Positions 46,233 through 56,355 of a DNA stretch of 64,000 bases are shown here, in pieces. How positions within the stretch are numbered: position 1 is the stretch's first letter; each line of letters begins with the position of its first letter. The stretch is from Bog-756 sp963745955 (GTDB taxonomy: Bacteria > Actinomycetota > Acidimicrobiia > Acidimicrobiales > RAAP-2): NCBI GenBank assembly GCA_963745955.1, contig CAVUZI010000005.1:62001-126000 (forward strand), read 5' to 3'. Below the pieces are notes generated by a model, which saw only the letters and a list, made by a program, of their open reading frames with translations, searched no databases and was not told where the DNA came from. A program made the translations under genes and the position numbers.

Positions 46233-47602
46233 TACGGGCCCGCCGATGGGGCCGCGCCGCCACCCGGCTCCGGCGGGTCGTCTCCGTCACCTCCGCCCAC
46301 CGACTCCTCGGCGGGGTTCTCATGGCGCCACCGGTGCAGCCGCTCGGACAGCACCGCTTCGTGCCCCCGTCCGCTCGGTTCGTAGTACCGGTTCCCGGCC
46401 AGCTCGTCGGGACGGTACTGCTGGTCGACGAAGGCGTCCGGCCGGTCGTGGGGGTAGACGTACCCCTCGCCGTGGCCGATGACGGCCGCACTTCGGTAGT
46501 GGGCGTCGCGCAGGTGGCCGGGCACGTCCCCCCGGGGGCCCTCGCGCACATCGCGTTGGGCCAGACCGAGAGCCACCGTCACCCGGTTCGACTTCGGGGA
46601 GCAGGCCAGGTGCACGACGGCCTGGGCCAGGTTGAGCTGGGCCTCGGGAAGGCCCACGAACTCGACGGCCCTGGCGGCCGCGTCGGCCACCACCAGCGCC
46701 AGCGGATCAGCCTCACCGATGTCCTCGCTGGCCAGGATGACCAGACGGCGGGCGATGAAGCGGGCATCTTCCCCCGACTCGAGCATCCGGGCCAACCAGT
46801 ACAGGCCGGCGTCCGGATCGGATCCGCGAATGGACTTGATGAATGCGCTCACCTGGTCGTAGTGGTCGTCCTCCCCGTAGTGCTGCAGGCGGGAGTGGCG
46901 AGCCCGCTCCACGTCGGCGAGCGTCACGGGCGAGGGTCCGGCCAGGGCGAGCGCCACCTCCAGCGTGGTCAGGACCGCCCGGGCGTCCCCGTCGGCCAGC
47001 CCGACCAGAGCGGCGACGGCATCGCTGTCCGCGACGGCCCCTTCGACATCGAGGGCGCGGGCCACCACCTCGGTCAGCTCGTCGGCCGACAGGGGCTCGA
47101 GGCGCCACAGCGTCGACCGCGACAGCAGTGGGGCGTTGACCTGGAAGAACGGGTTCTCGGTGGTGGCGCCGACCAGGACGATCAGCCCCTCTTCGACCGA
47201 GGGAAGCAGGGCGTCCTGTTGGGCACGGTTGAACCGGTGGACCTCGTCGAGGAAGAGGATGGTGCCCCGCCCCTGCTCGCCGAGCAGGCGTCGAGCCCCG
47301 TCGACCACTTCGCGCACGTCCTTGACCCCGGCGCTCACCGCCGACAGGGGTACGAACCGCTTCTCGGTGGCCGTGGCCAGGACCGAGGCCAGGGTGGTCT
47401 TGCCGGTTCCCGGTGGTCCCCACAGGATGGCCGAGGTCAGCCGGTCGGATTCGATGAGGGCGCGCAGGGGCGCTCCCGGGCCCACCAGGTGCTGCTGCCC
47501 GATGATGTCGTCCAGGGTGCGGGGCCGCATGCGTGCCGCCAGGGGCGCACGGGCGGACAACCGTTCGGCCGCCGCACCGGAGAAGAGATCGTCATCGGCC
47601 AC
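46232..47602 (-). CDS. rarA: Replication-associated recombination protein A (RarA/MgsA)
   Basis: Intact 456-residue AAA+ ATPase. RMRPRTLDDIIGQQHLVG opens the core; Walker A is WGPPGTGKTTLA, Walker B ILFLDEVHRFNRAQQDALLP, sensor ATTENPFF, arginine region LLSRSTLWRLEPL, and the C-terminal tetramerisation domain has SAFIKSIRGSDPDAGLYWLARML. Acts at stalled replication forks. The C-terminus has an acidic/Gly-rich tail. Nine bases after aspS on the same strand. Confidence 0.94.
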   Translation of the reverse strand: MADDDLFSGAAAERLSARAPLAARMRPRTLDDIIGQQHLVGPGAPLRALIESDRLTSAILWGPPGTGKTTLASVLATATEKRFVPLSAVSAGVKDVREVVDGARRLLGEQGRGTILFLDEVHRFNRAQQDALLPSVEEGLIVLVGATTENPFFQVNAPLLSRSTLWRLEPLSADELTEVVARALDVEGAVADSDAVAALVGLADGDARAVLTTLEVALALAGPSPVTLADVERARHSRLQHYGEDDHYDQVSAFIKSIRGSDPDAGLYWLARMLESGEDARFIARRLVILASEDIGEADPLALVVADAAARAVEFVGLPEAQLNLAQAVVHLACSPKSNRVTVALGLAQRDVREGPRGDVPGHLRDAHYRSAAVIGHGEGYVYPHDRPDAFVDQQYRPDELAGNRYYEPSGRGHEAVLSERLHRWRHENPAEESVGGGDGDDPPEPGGGAAPSAGP

Positions 47603-47611
47603 CAGGGCTGC

Positions 47612-49389
47612 TCACTCCTTCCGCGGTATGGGCTGCAGCCCGAGGTCGGCCAGCACCCCGGGAGCCACGGGCTTCGGGGCACCGGTCATCGGGTCCGATC
47701 CGGACTGGGTCTTCGGGAAGGCGATCACCTCGCGGATGCTGTCCTCCCCGGCGAAGATGGCCACCAACCGGTCGAGGCCGATGGCGAACCCGGCGTGGGG
47801 CGGGGCGCCGTACCGGAAGGCGCCGAGCAGGAACCCGAAGCGGGACTGCGCCTCCTCCTCCCCGATGCCCAGTACGGCGAACACCCGGCTCTGGATGTCC
47901 GGACGGTGGATCCGGACGCTGCCCGATCCGAGCTCCCAACCGTTGAGCACCAGGTCGTAGGCTTGCGAGCGGACCGAGATGGGGTCGGACTCGAGGCGGT
48001 CGATGTCGTCGGGATGGGGCATGGTGAACGGGTGGTGGGCCGCCACCGGCGTGCCGGACTCGTCCTCGCCTTCGAACATCGGGAAGTCGACCACCCACAG
48101 GTACCGGTACGGTCCCTCGCTGACCGGTCGGCCGCCCAGGTCGACGCGGAGCTGACCGAGGACGGCGCAGGCCAGACGGTGCTCGTCGGCCACCACCAGG
48201 ACCAGGTCGCCGGCCGCAGCGCCGGTGGCGGCCAGCAGGCCGGACCGCTCGTCGTCGGAGAGGAACCGGTCGAGGGGTGAGTCGAGGCCGAGGCCGGTCC
48301 GCCGGCCCCACCGTCCACGCCGGTGACCCTGAACCAGGCCAGCCCCTTGGCCCCGAGCTGCCTGGCCCGCTCGGTCAGCCCGTCGAGCTTGGAACGGCTG
48401 AGGTCGGCACCGCCTTCCAGCACGAGTGCTTTCACGCACGGGGCGCCGAACGCCTTGACCTCGGTACCGTCGAAGACCGGCGACAGCTCGATCAGCTCCA
48501 TCCCGAAGCGCAGGTCGGGCTTGTCGGATCCGTACCGGTCGATGGCATCGGCCCAGGTCATCCTCGGGATGGCCGGGGGACGCTCGCCGGTGACCGCTTC
48601 GGCGGTATCGAGCACGGCCTCCGACACGAATTCGAGCACGTCCTCCTGGTCGACGAACGAGGCCTCCACGTCGAGCTGGGTGAACTCGAACTGGCGGTCG
48701 GCCCGGAGGTCCTCGTCCCGGAGGCATCGGGCGATCTGGAAGTAGCGGTCGACCCCCGCCACCATGAGCAGCTGCTTGGCCAGCTGCGGGCTCTGGGGCA
48801 GCACGTAGCACGAGCCCGGGCTCAACCGGCTGGGCACGGTGAACTCCCGTGCCCCCTCGGGGGTCGGCGCCCACAGGAGCGGCGTCTCCACCTCCACGAA
48901 TCCCTGGCGGTCCATGGCCGCCCGCAGGGAACGGTTCACGGTGGCCCGGAGGCGGAGGTTGGACTGCATGCGCGGCCGCCGCAGGTCGACATAGCGGTAC
49001 CGGAGGCGGGTGACCTCATCGACCTCGGCGCGGTCGTCCACCGCGAAGGGCGGAGGTTCCGCCGCGTTGAGCAGGGTCACCGTGCACTCACCGAGCTCGA
49101 CCTCGCCGGTGGGGATCTCGGGGTTGACGGTGCCCTCGGGCCGGTGCCGGACCACACCCTCCACGGCCACGACGTACTCGCTGCGGACGTCCACGGTGCC
49201 CGGCACCACGCACTGGATGATGCCGGTGTGATCGCGCACGTCGACGAAGGCCAGGTGCTCGCCGTGCTCACGACGCTTGGCCACCCACCCGCACACCGTG
49301 ACCGTCGAGCCGACGTCCTCGGCGCGGAGCGTCCCGCACAGCCGGGTGCGCATGGACGTGGTCTCGGCCGACGGTGGGGAGGAGGTCAC
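47612..49389 (-). CDS. aspS: Aspartyl-tRNA synthetase (frameshifted)
   Basis: About 592 residues. The N-terminal frame has the OB anticodon-binding fold (VTVCGWVAKRREHGEHLAFV), RYRYVDLRRPRMQSNLRLR (motif 1), REFTVPSR, QSPQLAKQLLMVAGVDRYFQ and FEFTQLDVEASF (motif 2); the C-terminal frame has FPMFEGEDESGTPVAAHHPF, LNGWELGSGSVRIH and APPHAGFAIGLDRLVAIFAG (motif 3). The frames meet near 48300 with an offset of one missing or two extra bases in a G-rich stretch. GTG at 49389 is preceded by AAAGGA. Whether it is discriminating or non-discriminating cannot be told here. Confidence 0.94.
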
Positions 49390-49474
49390 AGCGGGTGGTC
49401 CTTTCGGCTGCGGGCCCGATCAGGGCCGCTCGGGCTCGCGGGGTGGCGGTTCCGTACCGCGGCGGCCGGACCGG

Positions 49475-50749
49475 TCACCCACGACCGGACTGGTCACGCA
49501 CGGCTTGCACCACCTCGGATCGCAGCACGGTGCGCTGCTCCCCGGATCCCCGCATGGGTCGCAGGGACACCGTACCCGCTGCCAACTCCTCCGTTCCCAC
49601 GATCAGCGCCACCCCGGCACCGGAACGGTCGGCCGATTTCAATTGCGACTTCATCGAGCGGTCGTCGAAGGCCCGGTCGGCCCGCAATCCGGCCCGGCGG
49701 AGCTCGGCGGTGATGTCACGGGCGGACCGTCCCCCGGTCACGTCGACCACGAACGCGTCGGGCGGGGTGGGCTCGACGGCGAAGACCCCCTCCGCGTCGC
49801 AAGCCAGCAGAACCCGCTCGATGCCGATCCCGAAGCCGATCCCCGGCGTCGGGGGACCGCCGAGCATCTCCACCAACCCGTCGTAGCGGCCCCCTCCGCC
49901 GATCCCGTTCTGGGCCGACTCGAGGGCCGCGGACGCGAATTCGAAGGTGGTTCGGCTGTAGTAGTCGAACCCCCGGACCAGGCGGTGATCGAACCCGTAG
50001 GGCACCCCGAGGGCGTCGAGGCCGTCGCAGGCCCGATCGAGATGCTGGCGGCACGGGCCACACAGGTGGTCGATGAGGTTCGGGGCCCCGGCCGACGCGG
50101 CCCGGCACTCCTCGCGCTTGCAGTCGAGGACCCGGAGGGGGTTGGCATCCAGCCGCCCGCGGTGCTCGGCACAGAGCTCCTCGCGGCGTTCGTCCAGATA
50201 GGCGTGGAGGAGCTGGAGGTAGCCCGGGCGGCACACGCCGTCGCCCATCGAGTTGATCCTGAGGTCGAACGAGGCCAGCCCGAGGGAACGGAAGAACCCG
50301 TCGGCCAGGGAGATGACCTCGACGTCGAGGTCGGGATCGGGTGACCCGAGGGCCTCGACACCCAACTGGTGGTGCTGGCGGTAGCGCCCGGCCTGGGGCC
50401 GCTCGTACCGGAAGGCCGGCGTCACGTACCAGGCCTTCCACGGCAACGGAGGCCGGTGCTGGACGAAGGCCCGAACCAGGGGCGCGGTCCCCTCGGGCCG
50501 GAGGGCCAGGGTGCGGCCGCCGCGGTCCTCGAATTCGTACATCTCCTTGCCCACCACGTCGCTGCCCTCGCCGATGCCCCGGCGGAAGACCCGGGCGTCC
50601 TCGAAGATGGGGGTGTGGGCGAGGCCGTAGGCGGCCGCCTCGACCTGGGAGGCGAAGGTGGCCACCAGCGATTCCCACCGGGTCGACTCCGGCCACAGCA
50701 CGTCGTGGGTGCCACTCGGGGCGCGCGCGGCCCTGGTCTCGTCGGGCAC
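49475..50749 (-). CDS. hisS: Histidyl-tRNA synthetase
   Basis: Intact 424-residue class II synthetase. GTHDVLWPES, LALRPEGTAPLVRAFVQH (motif 2 area), FRYERPQAGRYRQHHQLG, VRGFDYYSRTTFEF (histidine-specific), GGGGRYDGLVEMLGG and GFGIGIERVLLAC (motif 3). The start GTG at 50749 follows the rel stop by 7 bases with AAGGA inside the rel end as ribosome binding site. Order rel-hisS-aspS-rarA is conserved in actinobacteria. Confidence 0.95.
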   Translation of the reverse strand: MPDETRAARAPSGTHDVLWPESTRWESLVATFASQVEAAAYGLAHTPIFEDARVFRRGIGEGSDVVGKEMYEFEDRGGRTLALRPEGTAPLVRAFVQHRPPLPWKAWYVTPAFRYERPQAGRYRQHHQLGVEALGSPDPDLDVEVISLADGFFRSLGLASFDLRINSMGDGVCRPGYLQLLHAYLDERREELCAEHRGRLDANPLRVLDCKREECRAASAGAPNLIDHLCGPCRQHLDRACDGLDALGVPYGFDHRLVRGFDYYSRTTFEFASAALESAQNGIGGGGRYDGLVEMLGGPPTPGIGFGIGIERVLLACDAEGVFAVEPTPPDAFVVDVTGGRSARDITAELRRAGLRADRAFDDRSMKSQLKSADRSGAGVALIVGTEELAAGTVSLRPMRGSGEQRTVLRSEVVQAVRDQSGRG

Positions 50750-50756
50750 GGCGGGC

Positions 50757-53249
50757 TCAGTCCTTCTTGCCGGGGAGGATCCGGTAGACGTCGTAGACGG
50801 CGTCGAGATGCCGGATCAGGTTGAGGACCGACTCGAGATGAGCCGGGTCGGCCAACTCCACGTCGAACCGCATGCGGCTGATGCGGTCGGGGTCGGTCTG
50901 GGTGTTGGCGCTGACGATGTTGAGGTGGTGCTCGGACACCACCTTGGTCACGTCGGTCAGGAGCCGCGACCGGTCGATGGCCACCACTTCGATCGTGGCC
51001 ACGAACACACCGGAGGACCGGTGGTCCCACTCGACTTCGATGAGGCGCTCGCGCGAACGGCTGGCCAGCGAGGCGGCGTTGGCGCAGTCGGCCCGGTGCA
51101 CCGACACACCCCGGCCGCGGGTCACGAAGCCCACGATCTCATCCCCGGGCACCGGTGTGCAGCACCGGGACAGGCGCACCATCAGGTCGTCGAGTCCCTC
51201 GACGTAGACGCCGACCGCCGAACCGCGGCCCGGTCGGGTGGCGGTGGGTTGCTGGCGGGCGGTGACGGGGAGCTGTTCCTCGTAGACGCCGCCCCGGAGG
51301 TCCCGCAGCACGCGCTGGGCGACGGCGCGGGCGGAGATCCGGTTGTCGCCGATGGCCGCGTGCAGCGCATCCAGATCGGCGTAGTTCATGGCGATGGCCA
51401 GATCGGCCAGCGCATGCTCCGAGGCGAGCTTCTGCACGGGAAGGCCCTCGCGGCGGAGTTCCTTGATCAGCTCGTCGCGACCGACCTCGATGGCGTCCTC
51501 GCGCCGTTCACGCGAGAACCACTGGCGGATCTTGCTCCGCGCCCGGGAGGACGCCACCATGCCGAGCCAGTCGCGGGAGGGGCCGGCCGTCGGCGCCTTC
51601 GAGGTGAAGATCTCCACGGTGTCGGCCGAGCTGAGCCGGGTGTCGAGCGGGACGAGCCGCCCATTGACCTTGGCGCCGATGCAGCGGTGGCCGACCTCGG
51701 TGTGGATGGCATAGGCGAAGTCGACCGGGGTGGCGTTGGCGGTGAGAGCGATGACCTTGCCCTTGGGGGTGAAGACGTAGACCTCGTCCTCCTCGAGGTC
51801 GAGCTTGAGCGCCTCGAGGAACTCGATGGGATCGGTGGTCTCGTTCTGGAAGTCGACGATCCGCTGCATCCATTCGATCTCCGCCGTCGTCGACGAGGTC
51901 TCCTTGGCCAGGGCCAACCGCTCGGCCCGCCGGTCCCGTTCGGCCAGCTCGGCACGTTGGGCCGCAGTGACCGACGAACCCTTCTTGCCGCCCTCCCCTT
52001 TCGCCCCGCCGGCCGCCGACGACTTGGACGGGGCGTCCTTCAGGGCGGACTTGCCCCGGCCCTTCCCCGCCGCACCCGCCTCCTTGCCCGGCTTGCCGGC
52101 CGGCGGCGCGTTGCGATCGGGCCGACCCGGGTTCTCCTTGTACCCCCAGTGGGCGGCGATGCCGTACTCGGCCCGACGGTGCATCTCGTGGGTCCGCACC
52201 TGCACCTCGATCGGCTTGCCGTCGAGGCCGATCACCGTGGTGTGCAGCGACTGGTAGAGGTTGAACTTGGGGGAATTGATGTAGTCCTTGAACCGGCCCT
52301 GCACGGGGGGCCAGATGGCGTGGATGGATCCGAGGGCGGCCCAGCAGTCCTTCTCCGACTCGACGATGACCCGGATCCCCACCAGGTCGAAGAGGTCGTC
52401 GAACTCCTTGCCCCGCACGACCATCTTCTCGTAGATGCTCCACAGGTGCTTCGGGCGGCCGGTGACCTCGGCGGTCACCCCCGAAGCCGCCATCCGCTCC
52501 CGGACCGCAACCAGGACGCGGGCCAAGAACTCGTCCCGGAGCGGGGCGCGGCTGGCCACCATCTGTTCGATCTCCGCGTACCGCTTGGGGTGGAGGGTGG
52601 CGAAGGCCAGGTCCTCGAGTTGCCATTTGACCTCTTGGATGCCGAGCCGGTGGGCCAGTGGGGCGTAGATGTCCAGGGTCTCCTGCGCGGTCCGGCGCTG
52701 CTTCCACTCCGGCATCACCGACAGGGTCCGCATGTTGTGCAGCCGATCGGCCAGCTTGATGATCAGGACCCGCCAGTCGTTGGCCATGGCCACCAACATC
52801 TTGCGCACGGTGGCCGCCTGCTGGGCCTCCTTGGAGTCGAACTGGAGGCGATCGAGCTTGGTCACCCCGTCCACGATGAGCGCGACCGACGGACCGAAGT
52901 CCCGGTCGATGATCTCGTTGGTGACCCCGGTGTCCTCCACCGCGTCGTGGAGGAGGGCGGCCGCCACGGTCTGGGCGTCCAATCCCAGGTCGGCGACGAT
53001 GCCGGCCACGGCGATGGGATGGGTGATGTACGGCTCCCCCGACCGCCGGAGCTGGCCCCGGTGGGCCACCGTGGCCGTCTCCGCCGCCCGCACCATGAGG
53101 GACGTGTCGTCACCGGGATGCCGGCGGAGGAACGACTGGAGCACCGGAACCAGCAGCGCCGCCTCCGCGGCCGGCAGCGAGGACCCCGCGACGTACTCCT
53201 CGACCTCGGTTGCGGCCCCCTCAGCAGGGACTGGTGTGGCCAGGGCCAT
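50757..53249 (-). CDS. rel: Bifunctional (p)ppGpp synthetase/hydrolase Rel
   Basis: Intact 830 residues. HD hydrolase domain (AALLHDAVEDTGV), synthetase domain (GRFKDYINSPKFNLYQSLHT with the RFKD motif of bifunctional Rel, EVQVRTHEMHRRAEYGIAAH), TGS (VYVFTPKGKVIALTANATPV), helical and CC domains, then C-terminal ACT (VVAIDRSRLLTDVTKVVSEH). A Lys/Gly/Ala-rich insert of about 60 residues (GKPGKEAGAAGKGRGK, AAGGAKGEGGKKGSS) separates the synthetase and TGS domains and is unusual. TACCGT ends 6 bases before the ATG, so translation may be leaderless. Confidence 0.95.
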   Translation of the reverse strand: MALATPVPAEGAATEVEEYVAGSSLPAAEAALLVPVLQSFLRRHPGDDTSLMVRAAETATVAHRGQLRRSGEPYITHPIAVAGIVADLGLDAQTVAAALLHDAVEDTGVTNEIIDRDFGPSVALIVDGVTKLDRLQFDSKEAQQAATVRKMLVAMANDWRVLIIKLADRLHNMRTLSVMPEWKQRRTAQETLDIYAPLAHRLGIQEVKWQLEDLAFATLHPKRYAEIEQMVASRAPLRDEFLARVLVAVRERMAASGVTAEVTGRPKHLWSIYEKMVVRGKEFDDLFDLVGIRVIVESEKDCWAALGSIHAIWPPVQGRFKDYINSPKFNLYQSLHTTVIGLDGKPIEVQVRTHEMHRRAEYGIAAHWGYKENPGRPDRNAPPAGKPGKEAGAAGKGRGKSALKDAPSKSSAAGGAKGEGGKKGSSVTAAQRAELAERDRRAERLALAKETSSTTAEIEWMQRIVDFQNETTDPIEFLEALKLDLEEDEVYVFTPKGKVIALTANATPVDFAYAIHTEVGHRCIGAKVNGRLVPLDTRLSSADTVEIFTSKAPTAGPSRDWLGMVASSRARSKIRQWFSRERREDAIEVGRDELIKELRREGLPVQKLASEHALADLAIAMNYADLDALHAAIGDNRISARAVAQRVLRDLRGGVYEEQLPVTARQQPTATRPGRGSAVGVYVEGLDDLMVRLSRCCTPVPGDEIVGFVTRGRGVSVHRADCANAASLASRSRERLIEVEWDHRSSGVFVATIEVVAIDRSRLLTDVTKVVSEHHLNIVSANTQTDPDRISRMRFDVELADPAHLESVLNLIRHLDAVYDVYRILPGKKD

Positions 53250-53255
53250 GCCTAC

Positions 53256-53261
53256 ACGGTA
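53256..53261 (-). promoter_or_regulatory. Putative -10 box for rel
   Basis: Minus-strand TACCGT, 6 bases before the rel ATG at 53249. Confidence 0.45.
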
Positions 53262-53325
53262 CCTGTCCCGACAGGCGCACCGGTACCTCGGGCGGGCCCC
53301 GGGTCAGCGGATCGGGGCCGCCCGG

Positions 53326-54829
53326 TCAGCGGCGCTTGCCCTTTCCGCCCTTGCCCTTTCCCTTCCGGGGACGGGGTGGAGGCCGGTTGCCCCCGGGCCG
53401 GGTGGAACCGGAGGCGGTGCGGCCGCCCCCGGTCGACGCCCGCGACCCACCGCTCGAGGATCCGGCCGCGGCCCCGACCGGCTCGGTGGTTGAGCCGCCG
53501 CCGTTGCGGGTTCCTGCTGTGCCCCGGCGGGACGACGCACCCGCTCCGGGCCGAATGACGCCGGTCTGCTTGGCGGCACGGCCCTGGGGCCGCCCGCTCC
53601 CCCCCGCAGCCCCGGCCATGGCCGCGGCCGCGGCCGGGGTGAGCACCGCGCCCCGTTCCCCGCGGGCTTCGAGGCGCTGGCGGATGGTGGTATAGCGGGG
53701 CTCACGCTCCTTCATCATGGCCAGCAGCGGCGAGGCGATGAAGATCGAGGAGTAGGCACCGCTGGTCAGCCCGATGACCAGCGCCAGCCCGAAGTCCTGC
53801 AAGTGACGTCGCGCCCAGGAAGAAGGAGCCGACCACCAGCACCGAGAGGACGGGCACGATGGCCACCAACGATGTGTTGATGGACCGGGCCAGTGTCTGG
53901 TTCATCGACAGGTTGACCATCTCGGAGTAGGTGATGCGCCCGGAGGCGCCCAGTCCCTTGGCGTTCTCCCGTATCCGGTCGAAGACGACGACGGTGTCGT
54001 AGAGCGAATAGCCGAGCACGGTGAGCACGGCCACCACCGTGTCCGGAGTCACCTGGAACCCGGTGAGCGAATAGATGCCCACCGTCACCAGGATGTCGTG
54101 GATCACGGCCACGATGGCGGCCACCGCCATCTTGAACTCGAACCGGACCGAGATGTACAGGGTCACCGCGATGAAGAAGATGATCAGGGCCTTGATGGCG
54201 TCGCGGGTGACCTGGCCTCCCCAGGTGGGGCCGACGTCGTTGAAGTTGACGTTGTCCGGCGTGGTGTGGGCCGCCTTGGCCAGGGCGTCCTGCACCTTGT
54301 TTTCGATGTGGGTGCGCTGGCTGGGAGGCTTCGAGTTGAGGTCGACGGTGACCTGGATCTGGCGGCCGTGGGTGAGCTGGTCGGTCAGCTGGACCACGGT
54401 CGGCTGGGTGACCCCGGCCGATTCCGCCGCCGCCGTGGCCTGGGCCACGGTGAGGGTCTGCGAGGAGACCAGCCACGACTGCCCGCCCTTGAAGTCGATG
54501 CCCTCGTTGAGGCCCCGGGTGCTGAGGGAGATGATGCCGAGGAGGATGATGAGGGCCGAGATGCCGAACCACCATTTGCGGTTGCCGATGAAATCGAACG
54601 AGGTCTCGCCCCGGTAGAGGCGGATGAACACGTTGTGGCGCTTCTCGCCCCTGGCCTCGCGATCCTGTTCCTCGGCCGCGAATTCGATCTCCTCGTCGAA
54701 GGCCTCGTCCAGCTCGAGGGCCGCCTCTTCCTCCTCGGGCAGTTCCTCCTCGGGCAGTTCGCCGTGGCCGTTGGCCCCGGCCTCGGCGTCGCCCTTGCCG
54801 TTGCTGCCGTTGGAGCGCCGGCGGTTCAT
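53326..54829 (-). CDS. secF: Protein translocase subunit SecF (frameshifted)
   Basis: Six-TM partner of SecD. The main frame has the acidic cytoplasmic N-tail (ELPEEELPEEEEAALEL), RKWWFGISALIILLGIISL, GIDFKGGQSWLV and the SecF signature VLTVLGYSLYDTVVVFDRIREN; after one extra base near 53803 it continues LQDFGLALVIGLTSGAYSSI and ends in a basic tail (PPPRPRKGKGKGGKGKRR). Corrected length about 500 residues, longer than usual because of the two tails. The start overlaps the secD stop by 4 bases (ATGA). Confidence 0.93.
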
Positions 54830-56349
54830 GGGGTCGCCCCCGCGGTCACGCCGAGGCCGCTGGCCACGCTCATGCCCCGGACCTCACTGCCGCTCCGACT
54901 GCGCCCGAGGAGGATGACGAAGGGCCGGGTGAAGAAGTAGGTGACGAAGACGTCGAGCAGCGTCGAGATCCCGAGGAAGAGGGCGAAGCCCTGTACCGGG
55001 CCGATGGAGAACTCGTAGAGGACGACGGCACCGAGGAGGGAGACCGCGTCGGCGGCCAGCACGGTGCGGAAGGCACTGGCGAACCCCTTGTCCACACTGC
55101 TCCGCACGGTCCGCCCGGACCGCGCCTCGTCTTTCAGACGTTCGAAGTACACGATGTAGGAGTCGACGGTGATCCCGATCGACACGATGATGCCGATCAC
55201 GCCGGCCAGGTCGATGGTGATGTTGAAGCTCTGCCCCAGTATCGAGATGATGGACCACAGCAAGGCGCCGGTCACCGCCAGCCCGGCGACCACCACCACG
55301 CCCAGCAGCCGGTAGTAGAAGATCACGTACAAGAGGACGAGCAGCAGTCCGGCCAGGCCCGAGATCAGACCCGCGTGCAGCGAGGCCTTGCCCAGGGTGG
55401 GCGAGACGGTCTCGACGGTCAGCCGGTCGAGCTTCACCGGCAGGGCTCCGTAGGTGAACTCGGTGGCCAGCGTCTTGGCCTCGTCCTCGGTGAAGCTGCC
55501 CGAAATCTGCACCTGCCCGTTGAACGGGGTGAACGCCGCCTGGGTGGGCTGGGTGATGGGGGCGGAGATGACCTGGCCGTCGAGGTCGATGGCGATGATG
55601 GCGTGGAACTGCTGCTTGGCCAGCGTGTCCCAGGCCGTGGAGCCCGGGCCGGTGAGCACCAGGTTGACCGTCCACTGGCCGTTGTTGAGCTGGGCGCTGG
55701 CCGACTTGACGGCGGTGCCGGTCATCTGGGCCGGGGCCAGCACGTACCGGCCCGAGCCCTCGGCCGCCGTACCCGGCAGCAGGACCGTGTCGTTCTTGTT
55801 GTCGTCGAGCGGCGAGGTGGACTTGTAGGTGGCGAAGGTGGGGTCGGCGGCGATGTTGGTGTTGCTGGTGTAGCCGTTGACGTTGTTCGAGTCGGGAGTG
55901 ACCTGCAGATTGGCTGCGGTCAGCTGGGTCGCCGCCGTGCAGGTGGGAAGCGGGCCGGTCGACGGCTTCTTCCCCTTGGCCACCGTCAGCGGTGGCGCAT
56001 AGCAGAGGGCGGGCCGGAAGAAGAGCTGGGCGGTGTTGCCCAGGTTGGCCAGGATCTGCTGGGTGTTCTTCTCACCGGGGATCTGCACCGAGATCTGGTT
56101 CTTCCCCTGGCTGGCCACCGTGGCCCCGCTGGCTCCCCCGCCACTGACCCGGTTGTTGAGGATGGTCACGATGGTGTCGAGCTGCGCCTGGTTGACCGGC
56201 GTGTGGGTCTGGTAGACGACCGACAGCCCGCCGTCGAGGTCGAGCCCCAGCTTCGGCGACCAGCCCGAAGCCAGGGTGGCGGTCAGGGCGATCACCGCGA
56301 TGGCGATGACCGAGAGCAGACTGACCCACAGCGAGCGTTTGTTCTTCAT
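54826..56349 (-). CDS. secD: Protein translocase subunit SecD
   Basis: Intact 507 residues. LGLDLDGGLSVVYQTHTPVN (P1 start), VSGGGASGATVASQGKNQIS, the periplasmic P1 domain, then GLISGLAGLLLVLLYVIFYY and VIGIIVSIGITVDSYIVYFE, with the conserved Asp, and GPVQGFALFLGISTLLDVFV. Uses the proton motive force to help release exported proteins. Between yajC and secF in the classical yajC-secD-secF unit. Confidence 0.95.
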   Translation of the reverse strand: MKNKRSLWVSLLSVIAIAVIALTATLASGWSPKLGLDLDGGLSVVYQTHTPVNQAQLDTIVTILNNRVSGGGASGATVASQGKNQISVQIPGEKNTQQILANLGNTAQLFFRPALCYAPPLTVAKGKKPSTGPLPTCTAATQLTAANLQVTPDSNNVNGYTSNTNIAADPTFATYKSTSPLDDNKNDTVLLPGTAAEGSGRYVLAPAQMTGTAVKSASAQLNNGQWTVNLVLTGPGSTAWDTLAKQQFHAIIAIDLDGQVISAPITQPTQAAFTPFNGQVQISGSFTEDEAKTLATEFTYGALPVKLDRLTVETVSPTLGKASLHAGLISGLAGLLLVLLYVIFYYRLLGVVVVAGLAVTGALLWSIISILGQSFNITIDLAGVIGIIVSIGITVDSYIVYFERLKDEARSGRTVRSSVDKGFASAFRTVLAADAVSLLGAVVLYEFSIGPVQGFALFLGISTLLDVFVTYFFTRPFVILLGRSRSGSEVRGMSVASGLGVTAGATP

Positions 56350-56355
56350 CGGTGC

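Noticed and set aside
50658..53558. 966-codon ORF on the plus strand antisense to rel
   Set aside because: High-GC codon bias leaves the antisense frame open; its translation is His/Arg/Gly-rich without motifs, while the minus strand encodes a complete Rel.
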